DNA of 64,000 nucleotides from Psychrobacter alimentarius (GCF_001606025.1 NZ_CP014945.1:930001-994000); one strand, 5' to 3'; shown: positions 1-9,840, numbered from the stretch's first letter. Translations and numbers: made by a program. Notes: generated by a model from the letters alone, not told the origin.

Positions 1-703
1 ATTTTTACAGCTGATCTATTGGACGGCATTGAATTTCAGGCAAGACTTTGATGCGCGTTATATCGATTTTGTGACCAATAGCTTTATGATTGCTAGCATG
101 ACTACGCTCTTTATTGCTGTTTTGGCGATTATTATGGCGTGGATTAAGCGGCAGTATCCTGATAAATTGACCAAGCTGATGACCACGCTGGCCAATTTAG
201 GTTACGTGGTGCCCGGGACGGTATTGGCAGTGGGTATATTTATTCCGATTGCTTGGCTAGACAATCAAATGATTGCTTCTGGAATAATCTCAAAACAAGT
301 GCTATCAGGTAGTGTGATTGTAATGCTACTTGCCTTATCTACACGCTTTATGACAGTCAGCTTTCAGCCAGTAGATCGGCAATTACAGCGCTTGACAGTC
401 AATCAAGAAGCGGCGGCCAAGTTACTTAGTGATAGCGCATATCAGCGCTGGCGACAAGTGGTGTTACCGGTGCTGAGCCCAGGAGTGTTGACAGCATTAT
501 TGATGGGTTTTGTCGAAGTCATGAAAGAGATGCCAATTACGTTAATGACACGGCGACAAGGCTGGGATACGCTTGCAGTACGGGTATTTGAGATGACCAG
601 TGAAGGCATGTGGGGACGCGCGGCATTGCCCAGCCTATTGATTGTACTGGTTGGACTGTTGCCTGTTTGGATATTATTGCGTCAAAGCGACAAGCAGCAT
701 TAA
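1..703 (+). CDS. ABC transporter permease, iron(III)-type (FbpB-like), 3' part
   Basis: The reading frame is open from the first base of the window, so the 5' part of this gene lies outside; about 233 residues are visible. It is an inner-membrane permease with several hydrophobic segments. A typical cytoplasmic EAA loop (EAAAKLLSDSAYQRW followed by VVLPVLSPG) marks the surface that docks the ATPase. The sequence MKEMPITLMTRRQGWDTLA and the two-domain layout fit the FbpB/SfuB iron permease family. The in-frame TTG at 29 is not a convincing start. The ATPase gene follows 110 bp downstream, which supports one transporter. The substrate (ferric iron) is inferred from family resemblance only. Confidence 0.88.
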   Translation, partial: FLQLIYWTALNFRQDFDARYIDFVTNSFMIASMTTLFIAVLAIIMAWIKRQYPDKLTKLMTTLANLGYVVPGTVLAVGIFIPIAWLDNQMIASGIISKQVLSGSVIVMLLALSTRFMTVSFQPVDRQLQRLTVNQEAAAKLLSDSAYQRWRQVVLPVLSPGVLTALLMGFVEVMKEMPITLMTRRQGWDTLAVRVFEMTSEGMWGRAALPSLLIVLVGLLPVWILLRQSDKQH

Positions 704-813
704 AGGCGGGCGCTAAAATAGATTGAAAGCAGGCGATAGCCTTTTTGTCGTTATGATGATTGTACTGTTTTATCCGTGAGTTTTTATTTAATATTATTTA
801 ACGAGTATCTTCC

Positions 814-2031
814 ATGCACACTGATTCGATGAAAGATTCAACAGATCTCAAATCAATAAACACCAGCTCAGTGAGTGACACTAAGCCTTATTTTAGCGTG
901 CAAGATTTGGTGGTTGGCTATGACGATACGATAGTCGTCAATGGATTGTCTTTCATTCTGCAACAAGGCGAGATTGGCTGTTTTTTGGGATACAGTGGAT
1001 GCGGTAAAACTACGGCATTACGTGCCATTGCAGGATTGGAGCCGAGTCGCGGCGGTAGCATTCATCTAAGCAATCAGTGTTTAACTGACCAAACGGCTAG
1101 TAACGCATTGACCGTAGCGCCAGCCAAACGTGGCATGGGTATGGTGTTTCAAGACTATGCACTTTTCGGTCATCTAAGCGTCGCAAAAAACATCGCTTTT
1201 GGGCTGAATAAATGGTCTGCGGCCGACAAAAAAGCCCGCGTGGTTGAGATGCTAAGCTTAGTCGAATTGACCGAACATGCTGACAAACGTCCTCATGAGC
1301 TTTCAGGTGGACAGCAACAGCGCGTAGCATTAGCACGAGCATTGGCACCTAAGCCTAAGTTGTTGTTGCTGGATGAGCCATTTTCGAATTTGGATGTGGT
1401 ATTGCGTGAGTCGTTGGCAATGAGTGTCCGTGACATTCTCAAACGCACCAATACTACTGCTATCTTAGTGACTCATGATCAAAACGAAGCTTTTGCGCTG
1501 GCAGATAAAGTTGGGGTGATGGATAAGGGTAAGCTTGTGCAATGGGCAACCCCAAGCGAGTTGTACCATGAGCCAATCAGTCCTTTTGTTGCCGAGTTTG
1601 TAGGCGAAGGCGCAATGATAGATGGCATCATAAAAGACGGCCGCATCGAAACCGCCTTGGGGAATATTTATCGACGCATGGAAGTTTATGACGAATTAGG
1701 GCAGCCGCAATACTGCGCGTATGATTATCCCAACGGCACGCCGATTAAAGTGCTGGTGCGTCCTGATGATATCATTCATGATGATGAGAGTACGCGAACA
1801 GCATTGGTGATTGGGCGCGTGTTTCGCGGTGCCAACTATTTGTATCGCTTACAGCTTGATGATGGGCAGACAGTGTTATCTTTGGTCGCCAGTCACCATA
1901 ATCATGCGATAGGCTCGCACATTGGTATTTTACCCTTGTTAGAGCATGTCGTGGTATTTGATGAAAAAGAGATCAATGCCACGACGTGGTCAGAATCTGA
2001 TAAATCAAAAAGAGTGGAAGAGATTAGATAA
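814..2031 (+). CDS. ABC transporter ATP-binding protein, iron/polyamine type (FbpC-like)
   Basis: This 405-aa cytoplasmic ATPase should power the permease encoded just upstream. Walker A is GYSGCGKTT (residues 59-67), followed by a Q-loop glutamine near 113, the signature LSGGQQQR (163-170), Walker B LLLLDEP (183-189) and a switch histidine in VTHDQNEA. After the nucleotide-binding domain there are about 150 residues resembling the regulatory TOBE-like domain of the FbpC/PotA group. The first 25 residues are polar and probably not part of the fold. No strong Shine-Dalgarno precedes the ATG at 814, and ATG 829 is a possible alternative start. An iron substrate is inferred, not shown. Confidence 0.9.
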   Translation: MHTDSMKDSTDLKSINTSSVSDTKPYFSVQDLVVGYDDTIVVNGLSFILQQGEIGCFLGYSGCGKTTALRAIAGLEPSRGGSIHLSNQCLTDQTASNALTVAPAKRGMGMVFQDYALFGHLSVAKNIAFGLNKWSAADKKARVVEMLSLVELTEHADKRPHELSGGQQQRVALARALAPKPKLLLLDEPFSNLDVVLRESLAMSVRDILKRTNTTAILVTHDQNEAFALADKVGVMDKGKLVQWATPSELYHEPISPFVAEFVGEGAMIDGIIKDGRIETALGNIYRRMEVYDELGQPQYCAYDYPNGTPIKVLVRPDDIIHDDESTRTALVIGRVFRGANYLYRLQLDDGQTVLSLVASHHNHAIGSHIGILPLLEHVVVFDEKEINATTWSESDKSKRVEEIR

Positions 2032-2086
2032 AACAAAACGGTTTGCTTTGCCTGTAACTTTAGACTGGCTATCATGATGGGCAAAT

Positions 2087-2980
2087 TTACCGAGTTGCCA
2101 TGACATGTAAGTAGCGTCCTAGCCATTTATAAGGTTCTAGTTGTGAGTAACGCAGCTCCATCCGTACGACGGCATCTGGGTGATTATGACCACCACGTTT
2201 GAGGGGCGCATAATCATGAAACACGCGCAAGCCACTGGTCAGTACGGTTTGATAATGATGGGCTGCCAGCCAAGCATCGACTTCTTCTTTGGCAACGGGA
2301 TGATTGGGCGTTAAGCTTTTTTTGTTGTCGGCCTTATAGTCCGTGTTATCGAGTAAGTTAAAGTTACCCATGATGAGGTTACGATAATCGAAGCTGGCGG
2401 GATTATAGAAGCATAAAGATATCGCCCCATGATTGGCTAATTGTCGATCAAAGAAATTCATAACCATCGCAGGTTCTGCCAACCATTCTAATAACGCGTG
2501 TGACAGGATCAAATCAAACTTAGCGCCATTTGAGCTTTTATCCTTATTTAGCTTGTCTTCAAGGTCTTGATACGGGCAAACATACCACGTTATATCCAAC
2601 GCTTTATCTATTTGCGCCGCGCTCACTTTCGCCTTTTCAAGCATATTGGCTGAGATGTCATTGATGACTAGGCTATGGCCTTGCGTGGCAAGCTCGATCG
2701 AAATCTGTGCCAGTCCTGCGCCCACATCGAGAATACGCAAAGGCCGTCCAAGCTTTTCGCTCATCTTTGCACTATATTCAAAAATATCACGACGCAACAC
2801 AGCCAGTCGAATCTCGCCCTTTAGACCACCATAGACTTTTTTTTCAAAATGATCAGCAATCGTATCAAAATTGCGATCTGTACGTGCGTCTTGTTGCTCT
2901 AACGTTTGCTGCGTCGATATAGTTGCTGATTCTAATAATGGATTATCAGCATTTTTTGTGTCTTGAGGTATTGTTTGCAT
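2087..2980 (-). CDS. cmoM: tRNA 5-carboxymethoxyuridine methyltransferase CmoM
   Basis: CmoM uses S-adenosylmethionine to methylate the 5-carboxymethoxyuridine at wobble position 34, forming mcmo5U. Recognition rests on the start of the fold DRNFDTIADHFEKKVYGGLK, the SAM-binding LRILDVGAGLAQ, the acceptor region LILSHALLEWLAEP, and the C-terminal RVFHDY and EPYKWLGRYLHV blocks, all in CmoM order. The frame can extend to a TTG at 3025, but ATG 2980 is preferred, giving 297 aa; neither has a strong ribosome-binding site. About 35 residues precede the conserved core, more than in E. coli, and look disordered. The gene is convergent with the ABC ATPase, leaving 55 bp and no clear terminator. Confidence 0.88.
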   Translation of the reverse strand: MQTIPQDTKNADNPLLESATISTQQTLEQQDARTDRNFDTIADHFEKKVYGGLKGEIRLAVLRRDIFEYSAKMSEKLGRPLRILDVGAGLAQISIELATQGHSLVINDISANMLEKAKVSAAQIDKALDITWYVCPYQDLEDKLNKDKSSNGAKFDLILSHALLEWLAEPAMVMNFFDRQLANHGAISLCFYNPASFDYRNLIMGNFNLLDNTDYKADNKKSLTPNHPVAKEEVDAWLAAHHYQTVLTSGLRVFHDYAPLKRGGHNHPDAVVRMELRYSQLEPYKWLGRYLHVMATR

Positions 2981-3305
2981 AAAGGGTAGGTCTGTATCGA
3001 GGTGAGATTTTGCAACATCGTACAATAAAGAAGAGAGCGATGCTAGGATTGGTTTGATGGCTTAGAATATTGTTTCTTAGTGTCAAAAAAGGGTCTAAGG
3101 TCATGCTTTGCAGTAGCTTTTGATAATATTTTACGGTATAAATAGTAAGGTTTAAGAAACAATTCTGATCATGCAGATTTTGAAGAAAATGCTTAAGACA
3201 AAGCAATGATTAAGAATCTCTTTCAAACTGACATTATCTACTGCCATGGACTATCGGCAATCTATTACTTGCCTCTGAAGGCCATCACTACTAAGGATAG
3301 TAACG
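2981..3305. other. Divergent intergenic region, cmoM / lipase
   Basis: This 325-bp AT-rich region separates two divergently transcribed genes and must hold both promoters. An AAGGAT ribosome-binding site lies just before the ATG at 3306. I found no convincing complete -35/-10 pair, inverted repeat or additional ORF; the minus-strand reading frame across it overlaps cmoM and has no family resemblance. Confidence 0.5.
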
Positions 3306-5000
3306 ATGATAAAATCCAAATCTGCCACTCGCCTCGCACCAGCTGTTAATACTCAGCTCTCAACTTCTATTATTACGAAACAACCAAAAATGTCACGCTG
3401 CTTGTTGTCTGTCGCCATCACCAGTAGTTTACTGCTGGTAGGCTGCGGGGATGATGACAACGACAGAGTTGTCTCCTATGACACGACAGTTGAAACCATC
3501 AATGCATTTAGTACCGATCAAATTGATAATGGATTTGGTCTAGGAAATACCGCAACGCCTGATGCCAAATGCGACATTAAAATTGAAAAAATCAATTATC
3601 CAACGGTAGGTGCAGCGGGCGAGCGTACCAATGCAACTGCCGCACTGATGCTACCAAGTGGTGATAGCGCGGACTGCCAAGGTGATCGACCCATACTGCT
3701 TTATGCACATGGCACCACCACCGATAAAGACTATGACTTCAGTCAAGTGGCGAATACCCAAAACCCAGCGGTGGCTGAAGCCACATTGATAGCCGCGAAT
3801 TTTGCTGCACAAGGTTATATTGTGGTGGCACCAAACTATGCCGGTTACGATGATTCTAATCTAGAGTATCATCCGTATCTGGTGGCAGAGCAGCAAGCTA
3901 CTGACATGGCGGATGCATTAGAGGGTGCGCGTACGATTATTGATAGACAACAACGCGTCAATGATACGGACTACACCAGTATTGATGACTCTGGCAAACT
4001 GTTTATCAGCGGATACTCACAAGGTGGCCACGTTGCCATGGCAACCGCCCGTCTTCTAGAACAACAAAACGAGCCAGTGACGGCAATTGCGCCTTCATCA
4101 GGCCCTTATGCATTAGCCGCATTTGGTGATGCGATTTTTGCGGGCAATGTCAATATTGGTGCGACCCGTTTTGCACCGTTATTGGCAGTAGGTTTGGATA
4201 AAAAGTATAAAAATATCTATAGCAACACATCAGATATTTTCTCGGCGCAGTATGCCAATACTCAGCTACCAAGTATGCAAACGTTTGGCGAGTTGGTAAA
4301 CGCTGGCAAGTTACCTGATAACGCGCTTTTTCAATCAAAACCTACCAATAATACGATTCTCGATCAACTCCCAACCAGCAATTTGCCTTTTGCTTTCTTA
4401 GGGTTCGACGATGATAAATATCTGATAAAAACAGACTTCCGTGCCGCTTACGTTGGCGATGCCTTGCAAAATCCAGACAGCCTAATAGCTAGTACAGGAG
4501 TATTGCCAGCCGCTAATCCACAAAACAATTTGCGCAAAGCGCTAAAAGACAATGACCTTCGCGGCTATGTGCCTAAAATGCCAGCCCTATTGTGCGGTGG
4601 TAACCAAGACCCAACCGTTTTTTATGATATAAACACAGGATCAATGACGGCCATCATACAACAAGCAGGAGCAGCGTCAGGCGCCAATCTGAATGTCACA
4701 GTATTGGATGTCGATACCAGAGGCAATCGCGGCGCAGTAACACCAATTGGTAGTGCTATGAGCAACCCATGGATGTCCACGTCCATCATTGACAACATTC
4801 AAGGCAGATTTTCTGCAACTTTGACAGCTGTTCAAAACAAAGCTATCGCAGATGCTCAAGCGGCAGGAGTAACTGATCCGACGGTATTGGCTCAAGCAGC
4901 AGGCGCCGCTGTATTGGCCAGCTATCACGGTGGCTTAGTCAGTGCAGCCTGTACCCAAGCGACACGCGAATTCTTTGATCAGGAATTCACAGCCAGTTAA
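3306..5000 (+). CDS. Secreted lipase-like alpha/beta-hydrolase lipoprotein
   Basis: This 564-aa envelope protein has a hydrophobic segment (residues 33-46) ending in the lipobox LLVGC, so Cys47 is the probable lipidation site. GDDDND follows it; aspartate next to the cysteine is atypical. The catalytic nucleophile is in FISGYSQGGHVAM (Ser238), with a conserved ILLYAHGTTT oxyanion region and QGYIVVAPNYAGYD upstream. This arrangement matches secretory lipase/esterase-like hydrolases. The acid and histidine are probably in the C-terminal third (CGGNQDPTV and SYHGG). The start at 3306 has an AAGGAT ribosome-binding site and leaves an unusually long polar n-region; Met29 (3390) would give a more normal signal peptide but lacks a ribosome-binding site. 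Substrate unknown. Confidence 0.82.
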   Translation: MIKSKSATRLAPAVNTQLSTSIITKQPKMSRCLLSVAITSSLLLVGCGDDDNDRVVSYDTTVETINAFSTDQIDNGFGLGNTATPDAKCDIKIEKINYPTVGAAGERTNATAALMLPSGDSADCQGDRPILLYAHGTTTDKDYDFSQVANTQNPAVAEATLIAANFAAQGYIVVAPNYAGYDDSNLEYHPYLVAEQQATDMADALEGARTIIDRQQRVNDTDYTSIDDSGKLFISGYSQGGHVAMATARLLEQQNEPVTAIAPSSGPYALAAFGDAIFAGNVNIGATRFAPLLAVGLDKKYKNIYSNTSDIFSAQYANTQLPSMQTFGELVNAGKLPDNALFQSKPTNNTILDQLPTSNLPFAFLGFDDDKYLIKTDFRAAYVGDALQNPDSLIASTGVLPAANPQNNLRKALKDNDLRGYVPKMPALLCGGNQDPTVFYDINTGSMTAIIQQAGAASGANLNVTVLDVDTRGNRGAVTPIGSAMSNPWMSTSIIDNIQGRFSATLTAVQNKAIADAQAAGVTDPTVLAQAAGAAVLASYHGGLVSAACTQATREFFDQEFTAS

Positions 5001-5034
5001 GTTCATTCAGACCTGCTTATAACTACTATTTTAC

Positions 5035-5072
5035 CATCAAAAACTGTATCTACTGGATGCAGTTTTTTGATG
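5035..5072 (+). terminator. Intrinsic terminator after the lipase gene
   Basis: The arms AAAACTGTATC and GATGCAGTTTT are near-perfect complements around a 5-nt loop. The stem extends through further A/T pairs, so the T-tract forms the descending arm. It lies 35 bp after the lipase stop codon. Confidence 0.75.
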
Positions 5073-5103
5073 AATGTCTGCCAATAATTGAAGAGAGGAA
5101 AAT

Positions 5104-5283
5104 ATGAAATCAATACTATTGTCACTATTCACAATTATTTTTGTTGTTGCGCCTATTAGCCAAGCACAAGCAAAAAATACCCCATGTTCGGGTAAGATGG
5201 GCGGAGTATCTCACTGCTCAGCAGATGGTAAATTTGTGTGTAATAATGGCAAAATTAGCCAATCTAAAAAAACTTGTCACTAA
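5104..5283 (+). CDS. Small Cys-rich periplasmic protein, YdcA-like
   Basis: This 59-aa ORF has a clean ribosome-binding site (GAGAGGAAAAT before ATG). Residues 1-23 form a signal peptide ending at SQAQA. The mature part carries four cysteines (28, 38, 46, 58) in the pattern PCSGKMGGVSHCSADGKFVC and a final KKTC. This pattern is what I recall for the small E. coli protein YdcA and its relatives, whose function is unknown. The four cysteines probably form two disulfides in the periplasm. It stands alone between the lipase terminator and the gyrA leader. Confidence 0.75.
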   Translation: MKSILLSLFTIIFVVAPISQAQAKNTPCSGKMGGVSHCSADGKFVCNNGKISQSKKTCH

Positions 5284-5297
5284 CATAAATTTAACGG

Positions 5298-5323
5298 GCA
5301 GCGATTCATAAAAATATCGCTGC
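5298..5323 (+). terminator. Hairpin after the small Cys-rich gene
   Basis: A perfect 8-bp stem, GCAGCGAT / ATCGCTGC, encloses a 10-nt loop 14 bp after the stop codon. The tract that follows is only weakly T-rich (TAATAAGCTGTTTTCC), so termination may be partial. Confidence 0.5.
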
Positions 5324-5382
5324 TAATAAGCTGTTTTCCTTGATTTTAATGACAGTCAGATGCCCCTAAATCAGTAATTTTG

Positions 5383-5391
5383 TGCTAAAAT
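5383..5391 (+). promoter_or_regulatory. Candidate extended -10 promoter for gyrA
   Basis: TGCTAAAAT is an extended -10 element (TGn plus TAAAAT) in a gap with no other obvious promoter. No good -35 is present at the right distance, as is usual for extended -10 promoters. Use of this site would give a gyrA leader of about 175 nt. Confidence 0.4.
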
Positions 5392-5478
5392 AGCTTCTTT
5401 TATTAAACATTAAAACGATCGTTATTTTCCTATTGTTTTGCACGGTTAGCCGTATTTTTATGATCACTATTTTGATAG

Positions 5479-5507
5479 TAGCTGCGCATTGATGCAGCTA
5501 TATTTTT
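5479..5507 (+). promoter_or_regulatory. Terminator-like hairpin in the gyrA leader
   Basis: A perfect 7-bp stem, TAGCTGC / GCAGCTA, has an 8-nt loop and is followed at once by TATTTTTT. It lies about 65 nt before the gyrA start and downstream of the candidate promoter. It therefore looks like an attenuator or a 5' UTR stability element and not the end of an upstream gene, which already has its own hairpin at 5298. Confidence 0.5.
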
Positions 5508-5571
5508 TAGAGTGTATTGGTATCTCAAAAAAAGTGTCTACATTAGAAAAAACGAGAGTGAAGGAGTGTAT

Positions 5572-8391
5572 ATGAGCGAATCGGTCAGTCCTATTGGCAT
5601 TGTAGATGAACTAAAACAATCCTATTTGGATTATGCGATGAGCGTGATCGTCTCGCGTGCACTACCTGATGTGCGTGATGGGTTCAAACCTGTACATCGC
5701 CGCGTCATGTACGCTATGCATGTGCTATCTAACGATTACAACAAACCTTACAAAAAATCTGCACGTGTGGTCGGTGATGTTATCGGTAAATACCATCCAC
5801 ATGGCGATAGTGCGGTATACGATGCGATTGTGCGGATGGCACAGGATTTTAGCTTGCGTTATCCGATGGTCGATGGTCAAGGTAACTTTGGTTCGATCGA
5901 TGATGATCCACCGGCAGCGATGCGTTATACCGAAGTACGTATGACCAAGTTGACCCACCAAATGCTGGCTGATTTGGACAAAGACACGGTCGATTGGGAA
6001 GACAACTACGATGGATCTGAGCGCATGCCAAGCGTGATGCCAGCACGTATTCCCAACCTATTGGTGAATGGTGCGACAGGTATTGCTGTCGGTATGGCCA
6101 CCAACATGGCACCGCACAACTTGACCGAAGTCATCAATGCATGTTTGGCCTATGCCCAAAATCCGCAGGTTTCAGCCGAAGAGCTGATGTCCCATATCTC
6201 AGGTCCTGATTTCCCCACAGGCGGCATTATCTATGGTCGCGCAGGTATCTTAGATGCTTATCGTACGGGTAAAGGCCGCTTGCACATACGGGGGCGTTAT
6301 CATATTGAACCTATGAGTGATACGGGTGTCAACCGTGACCGTGAGCGTATTGTATTCACCGAAGTGCCTTACCAAGCCAACAAAGCCAAGCTGATTGAGC
6401 GTATTGCAGAGCTTGTCCGTGATAAAAAAATCGAAGGCATCAGTGAGATTCGTGATGAGTCTGATAAAGACGGCATGCGTATCGCTATCGACTTGCGTCG
6501 TGGTGAGACAGCAGAAGTTATCGTCAATAACTTGTTTTTGCAAACCCCGCTTGAGTCTAGCTTCAGTATCAATATGGTGGCACTGGATAATGGTCAGCCA
6601 AAAGTATTGACCTTGCGTCAGCTGATTGCTGCGTTTGTGCGTCATCGTCAAGAAGTCGTGACACGTCGTACCATTTACGAGTTAAACAAAGCACGTGTAC
6701 GTGGGCACCTGCTCGAAGGTTTGACGGTTGCACTTGCGAATATCGATGAGATTATTGCAACCATCAAAGCGTCTGCAAACCGTGGATTGGCGCGCGAAAG
6801 CTTATTGAATAACACGTGGGGCTCAGGTAGCGTCGTTGCGATGCTAAACGCTGCCGGTAGTCAGTCAGTGCGTCCTGATTTCATCGAAGGCGAAGATCCT
6901 AAAGCGCCATTCGGTTTGATTGATGGCGAAAGCGATGGTGAGCAGCGTTATCGCTTATCACTTGAGCAGGTCAATGCAATTTTAGACATGCAACTGCATC
7001 GCCTAACAGGTCTTGAGCAAGATAAGTTGACCGAAGAATATCAAGACTTGCTGCGCGAAATTGCGCATTTAGAGTCTATTCTTGGAGATTTTGACAAGCT
7101 AATGACCATTATCTCTAATGAGATGATTGAGATTCGTGACAATTTTGGCGATGAGCGTCGTACGGACATTATCGATTCACGTACTGATTTTAACCGTGAA
7201 GACCTGATTCCTGAACAAACTGTGGTCATGACTGTTTCTCGTACTGGCTATGCCAAAACTCAGCCGATTGATGATTATGTGGCACAAAAACGTGGCGGCA
7301 AAGGCAAGTCTGCAACTGCGATGAAAGAAGACGATGTCATCGATCATTTGGTTGTGACATCCACGCATGCGACGGTATTGTGCTTTACGGATAGTGGACG
7401 CGTCTTTAGTTTGCGTGGCTTTGAAGTACCCATTGCCAGTCGCGGCGCTCGTGGTCGTCCATTGGTCAATCTTATCGGTCTGAATGGTGACGAGACGGTG
7501 ACGACCATACTACCGATTCCAAAAATAGTAGAGGATCTTTCTGCGAAAAATGACGTGTCTTTAACTAGTGACGATGATGAGTCATTAGAAGGCAGCAATG
7601 AAGCAGTTCCACCTTTTGTCTTCTTTGCAACTGCTAATGGTACAGTCAAACGAGTTGAGCTTAAGCAGTTTGCCAATATCCGTTCAAATGGTTTGATTGC
7701 TGTTGGTTTAGAAGATGGTGATAAATTGGTCAGTGCTCGCATCACTAATGGTAGCCAAGAAGTCATGCTGTTTGCCTCAAGTGGCAAAGCCATTCGTTTT
7801 GATGAAAATGATGCTCGTGCAATGGGTCGTACCGCAAAAGGTGTACGTGGTATGCGTTTGGCAGATGATGAATTTATCAAATCATTGGTTGTCATCGAAG
7901 ATGATGTGCGCGAGATATTGATTGCTTGTGAAAATGGCTTTGGTAAGCGTACCTTTATCGATGAGTTCAATACCCAAAATCGTGGCGGTGGCGGTGTGAT
8001 CGCTATTAAAACCAGTGAGCGTAATGGTGCCTTAGTTCGTGCGACCAAAGTTGAGCCTGAAGATGATATTATCTTAATCTCAGACAAAGGAACATTAGTA
8101 CGTACGCCTGTTGAGCATGTTGCCAGTTCTGGACGTAATACGCAGGGTGTGACGCTGATCCGCTTATCAAAAGATGAAAAGTTGGTCGCCATGGCGCGAG
8201 TTGAAAATGAAGAAAACGCTAATGAATTAATCGATGCCATGAGAGAAGATGGTACGTTTGAGGTGGAAGGTCAAGAGCAACAAGACATTGATACGGTCAC
8301 TGGAGACTCAGCAACTACGGATGTCAATGATGCGATTGATATAGCCAATGACTATTCATTGAATGATGATTCGGCAGACGATGACAAATAA
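5572..8391 (+). CDS. gyrA: DNA gyrase subunit A
   Basis: GyrA is the cleavage-rejoining subunit of gyrase, which introduces negative supercoils with GyrB. ATG 5572 is chosen because AAGGAG stands 8 nt before it and [14 protein letters not shown] aligns with the GyrA N-terminus; the frame stays open 60 bp further upstream. The product is 939 aa. The catalytic tyrosine is Tyr119 in AAMRYTE. The quinolone-resistance region [11 protein letters not shown] has Ser80 and Asp84 (E. coli Ser83 and Asp87), the susceptible-type residues. The GyrA box QKRGGKG begins at residue 572, followed by the six-bladed C-terminal beta-pinwheel and an acidic tail rich in Asp. The gene is monocistronic, with a structured leader and a strong terminator. 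Confidence 0.98.
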   Translation: MSESVSPIGIVDELKQSYLDYAMSVIVSRALPDVRDGFKPVHRRVMYAMHVLSNDYNKPYKKSARVVGDVIGKYHPHGDSAVYDAIVRMAQDFSLRYPMVDGQGNFGSIDDDPPAAMRYTEVRMTKLTHQMLADLDKDTVDWEDNYDGSERMPSVMPARIPNLLVNGATGIAVGMATNMAPHNLTEVINACLAYAQNPQVSAEELMSHISGPDFPTGGIIYGRAGILDAYRTGKGRLHIRGRYHIEPMSDTGVNRDRERIVFTEVPYQANKAKLIERIAELVRDKKIEGISEIRDESDKDGMRIAIDLRRGETAEVIVNNLFLQTPLESSFSINMVALDNGQPKVLTLRQLIAAFVRHRQEVVTRRTIYELNKARVRGHLLEGLTVALANIDEIIATIKASANRGLARESLLNNTWGSGSVVAMLNAAGSQSVRPDFIEGEDPKAPFGLIDGESDGEQRYRLSLEQVNAILDMQLHRLTGLEQDKLTEEYQDLLREIAHLESILGDFDKLMTIISNEMIEIRDNFGDERRTDIIDSRTDFNREDLIPEQTVVMTVSRTGYAKTQPIDDYVAQKRGGKGKSATAMKEDDVIDHLVVTSTHATVLCFTDSGRVFSLRGFEVPIASRGARGRPLVNLIGLNGDETVTTILPIPKIVEDLSAKNDVSLTSDDDESLEGSNEAVPPFVFFATANGTVKRVELKQFANIRSNGLIAVGLEDGDKLVSARITNGSQEVMLFASSGKAIRFDENDARAMGRTAKGVRGMRLADDEFIKSLVVIEDDVREILIACENGFGKRTFIDEFNTQNRGGGGVIAIKTSERNGALVRATKVEPEDDIILISDKGTLVRTPVEHVASSGRNTQGVTLIRLSKDEKLVAMARVENEENANELIDAMREDGTFEVEGQEQQDIDTVTGDSATTDVNDAIDIANDYSLNDDSADDDK

Positions 8392-8436
8392 ACGTCTCGG
8401 CAGTTAGTTTTTTAGTTTAGTTTTTCACACTGCTCT

Positions 8437-8478
8437 AAAAAAGCCTCTAACGCTATCGTTGGAGGCTTTTGTTTTTTT
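8437..8478 (+). terminator. Intrinsic terminator of gyrA
   Basis: The stem AGCCTCTAACG / CGTTGGAGGCT is fully paired with one G-T wobble around a CTAT loop. It is flanked by A6 on the left and TTTTGTTTTTTT on the right. It lies 45 bp after the gyrA stop. Confidence 0.93.
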
Positions 8479-8572
8479 AGCATTCTATTTCTTTTATTGC
8501 CTGCTTTTAATTTTTGGAAGCGCTAATAATTGAAAAAAATGTCCATCACGTTGTATTTTAAAGGCCATATAT

Positions 8573-9637
8573 ATGTTCACAACCAATCAAACCTTTCAAG
8601 GAACTGTCGCCTCGGTATCATCGAGCGTTTTGTTTTCGATGATGTTTTTGTTTGGACTGTTTATGCTGCCTTTAACAGGTACGCAGGTAGCATCATGGCG
8701 CGTGCTTATGATGCTGCTCAGTTTGGTCATATTGCTGAGTTTAACCAAACAGTGGCAGCACGTCTTCGATTATGTAAAAACACTAAAGACAGCAAAAGAA
8801 TGGCTGATATTCATATTACCTGCACCAATTTTGGGTGGGCAAATTTGGTTATTTATGTGGGCACCTGTAAATGGCTTTGGTCTCGATGTCACTTTGGGAT
8901 ATTTTCTGTTACCACTCATGATGATAGTGATCGGTCGCTTTTTTTATCAAGAGTATATGAGCGCATTGCAGTGGATAGCGGCACTATGTGCAGCATTAGG
9001 CATTGGTTATGATATTGTTCAATATGGGTCGGTATCTTGGGTGACGTTGTTTGTTTGTTTGGGATATCCGCCTTATTATCTCCTGCGGCGCACGCTTTCT
9101 GTTCCGCCCATTACTGGTCTCCTATTTGATTTGACATTGCTAACACCAGTGGTACTCGCCATGCTTTATATGAGTGGTGGTTTTAGTGTGGCGGCGCAAA
9201 ATATGAAGTTTTGGTACCTATTGCCACTACTTGGCTCCTTTAGTGCGCTTGCAATGTCTCTAACAATGATGGCGAGTAATAAGCTGCCTGTTTCATTATT
9301 TGGGGCTTTGAGCTATATAGAGCCGATGCTGTTATTTGTGTTCTCTATCACCATTTTGAGTCAAAGCCTTGATGAAGGCGGATCGCTCTTTATGTACGGC
9401 ATGATTACGCTCGCGCTTTTGGTTATGATAATTGATAGTGCAATAGGATATGTGGTTCGTCGCCGTGACAATCATTTGCATGGCTATAGAGAGCCACAAG
9501 TGGGCGGGTTTCCGCCGCGTCGTCACTATATCAATCAACGAATCGATGGTGCACTAAAAGCGCATCGTTTTCGCAAAATTCGTCGTTATCGAAAGAAGAT
9601 AAATAAGATACAGCAGAAATTAAATAATTCTATTTAA
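8573..9637 (+). CDS. RarD-type EamA-family membrane transporter, copy 1
   Basis: This 354-aa inner-membrane protein has about ten hydrophobic segments. It matches the RarD branch of the EamA/DMT transporter superfamily, for example SGTQVASWR-like (here TGTQVASWRVL), MWAPVNG, LGYFLLP and LGYPPYYLLRR. RarD proteins are predicted permeases of unknown substrate. The last ~50 residues form a strongly basic tail (HRFRKIRRYRKKINKIQQK) that I do not expect in RarD and that is probably cytoplasmic. A close paralogue follows on the same strand 245 bp downstream, with a terminator between the two. No strong ribosome-binding site precedes the ATG. Confidence 0.85.
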   Translation: MFTTNQTFQGTVASVSSSVLFSMMFLFGLFMLPLTGTQVASWRVLMMLLSLVILLSLTKQWQHVFDYVKTLKTAKEWLIFILPAPILGGQIWLFMWAPVNGFGLDVTLGYFLLPLMMIVIGRFFYQEYMSALQWIAALCAALGIGYDIVQYGSVSWVTLFVCLGYPPYYLLRRTLSVPPITGLLFDLTLLTPVVLAMLYMSGGFSVAAQNMKFWYLLPLLGSFSALAMSLTMMASNKLPVSLFGALSYIEPMLLFVFSITILSQSLDEGGSLFMYGMITLALLVMIIDSAIGYVVRRRDNHLHGYREPQVGGFPPRRHYINQRIDGALKAHRFRKIRRYRKKINKIQQKLNNSI

Positions 9638-9798
9638 AATAAGTGCTTAGGTGTATTAAATTTACTCAAGGCAGAAGTTGACACACTAGATGAACAGTGG
9701 CATTGCTTATCTATGCTGACTTTGACATAATGCTGCCCATGATGTAAGCACAATACATTACAAGCGTTGATTTTAGATGGCGCGACGACCTTATATGC

Positions 9799-9840
9799 AA
9801 AAGCCTCAGACGTTCTCGTCTGAGGCTTTTGTTTTTTTTT
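9799..9840 (+). terminator. Intrinsic terminator between the two RarD-type genes
   Basis: The arms AAAAGCCTCAGACG and CGTCTGAGGCTTTT are perfect 14-bp complements around TTCT, followed by GTTTTTTTTT. It ends about 43 bp before the start codon of copy 2, so copy 2 needs its own promoter or depends on read-through. The stem core resembles the gyrA terminator. Confidence 0.93.

Noticed and set aside
5849..6651. Minus-strand ORFs of 87 and 133 aa opposite gyrA
   Set aside because: No ribosome-binding site or family resemblance; they are antisense shadows of gyrA.
7344..8240. 298-aa ORF antisense to gyrA
   Set aside because: Rich in Ser, Thr and Leu with no recognisable domain, and lies wholly opposite a highly conserved gene; it is a codon-bias shadow.
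8530..9012. 160-aa plus-strand ORF overlapping the first RarD-type gene in another frame
   Set aside because: Composition is unlike a real protein, and the RarD-type frame carries conserved family motifs over the same bases.
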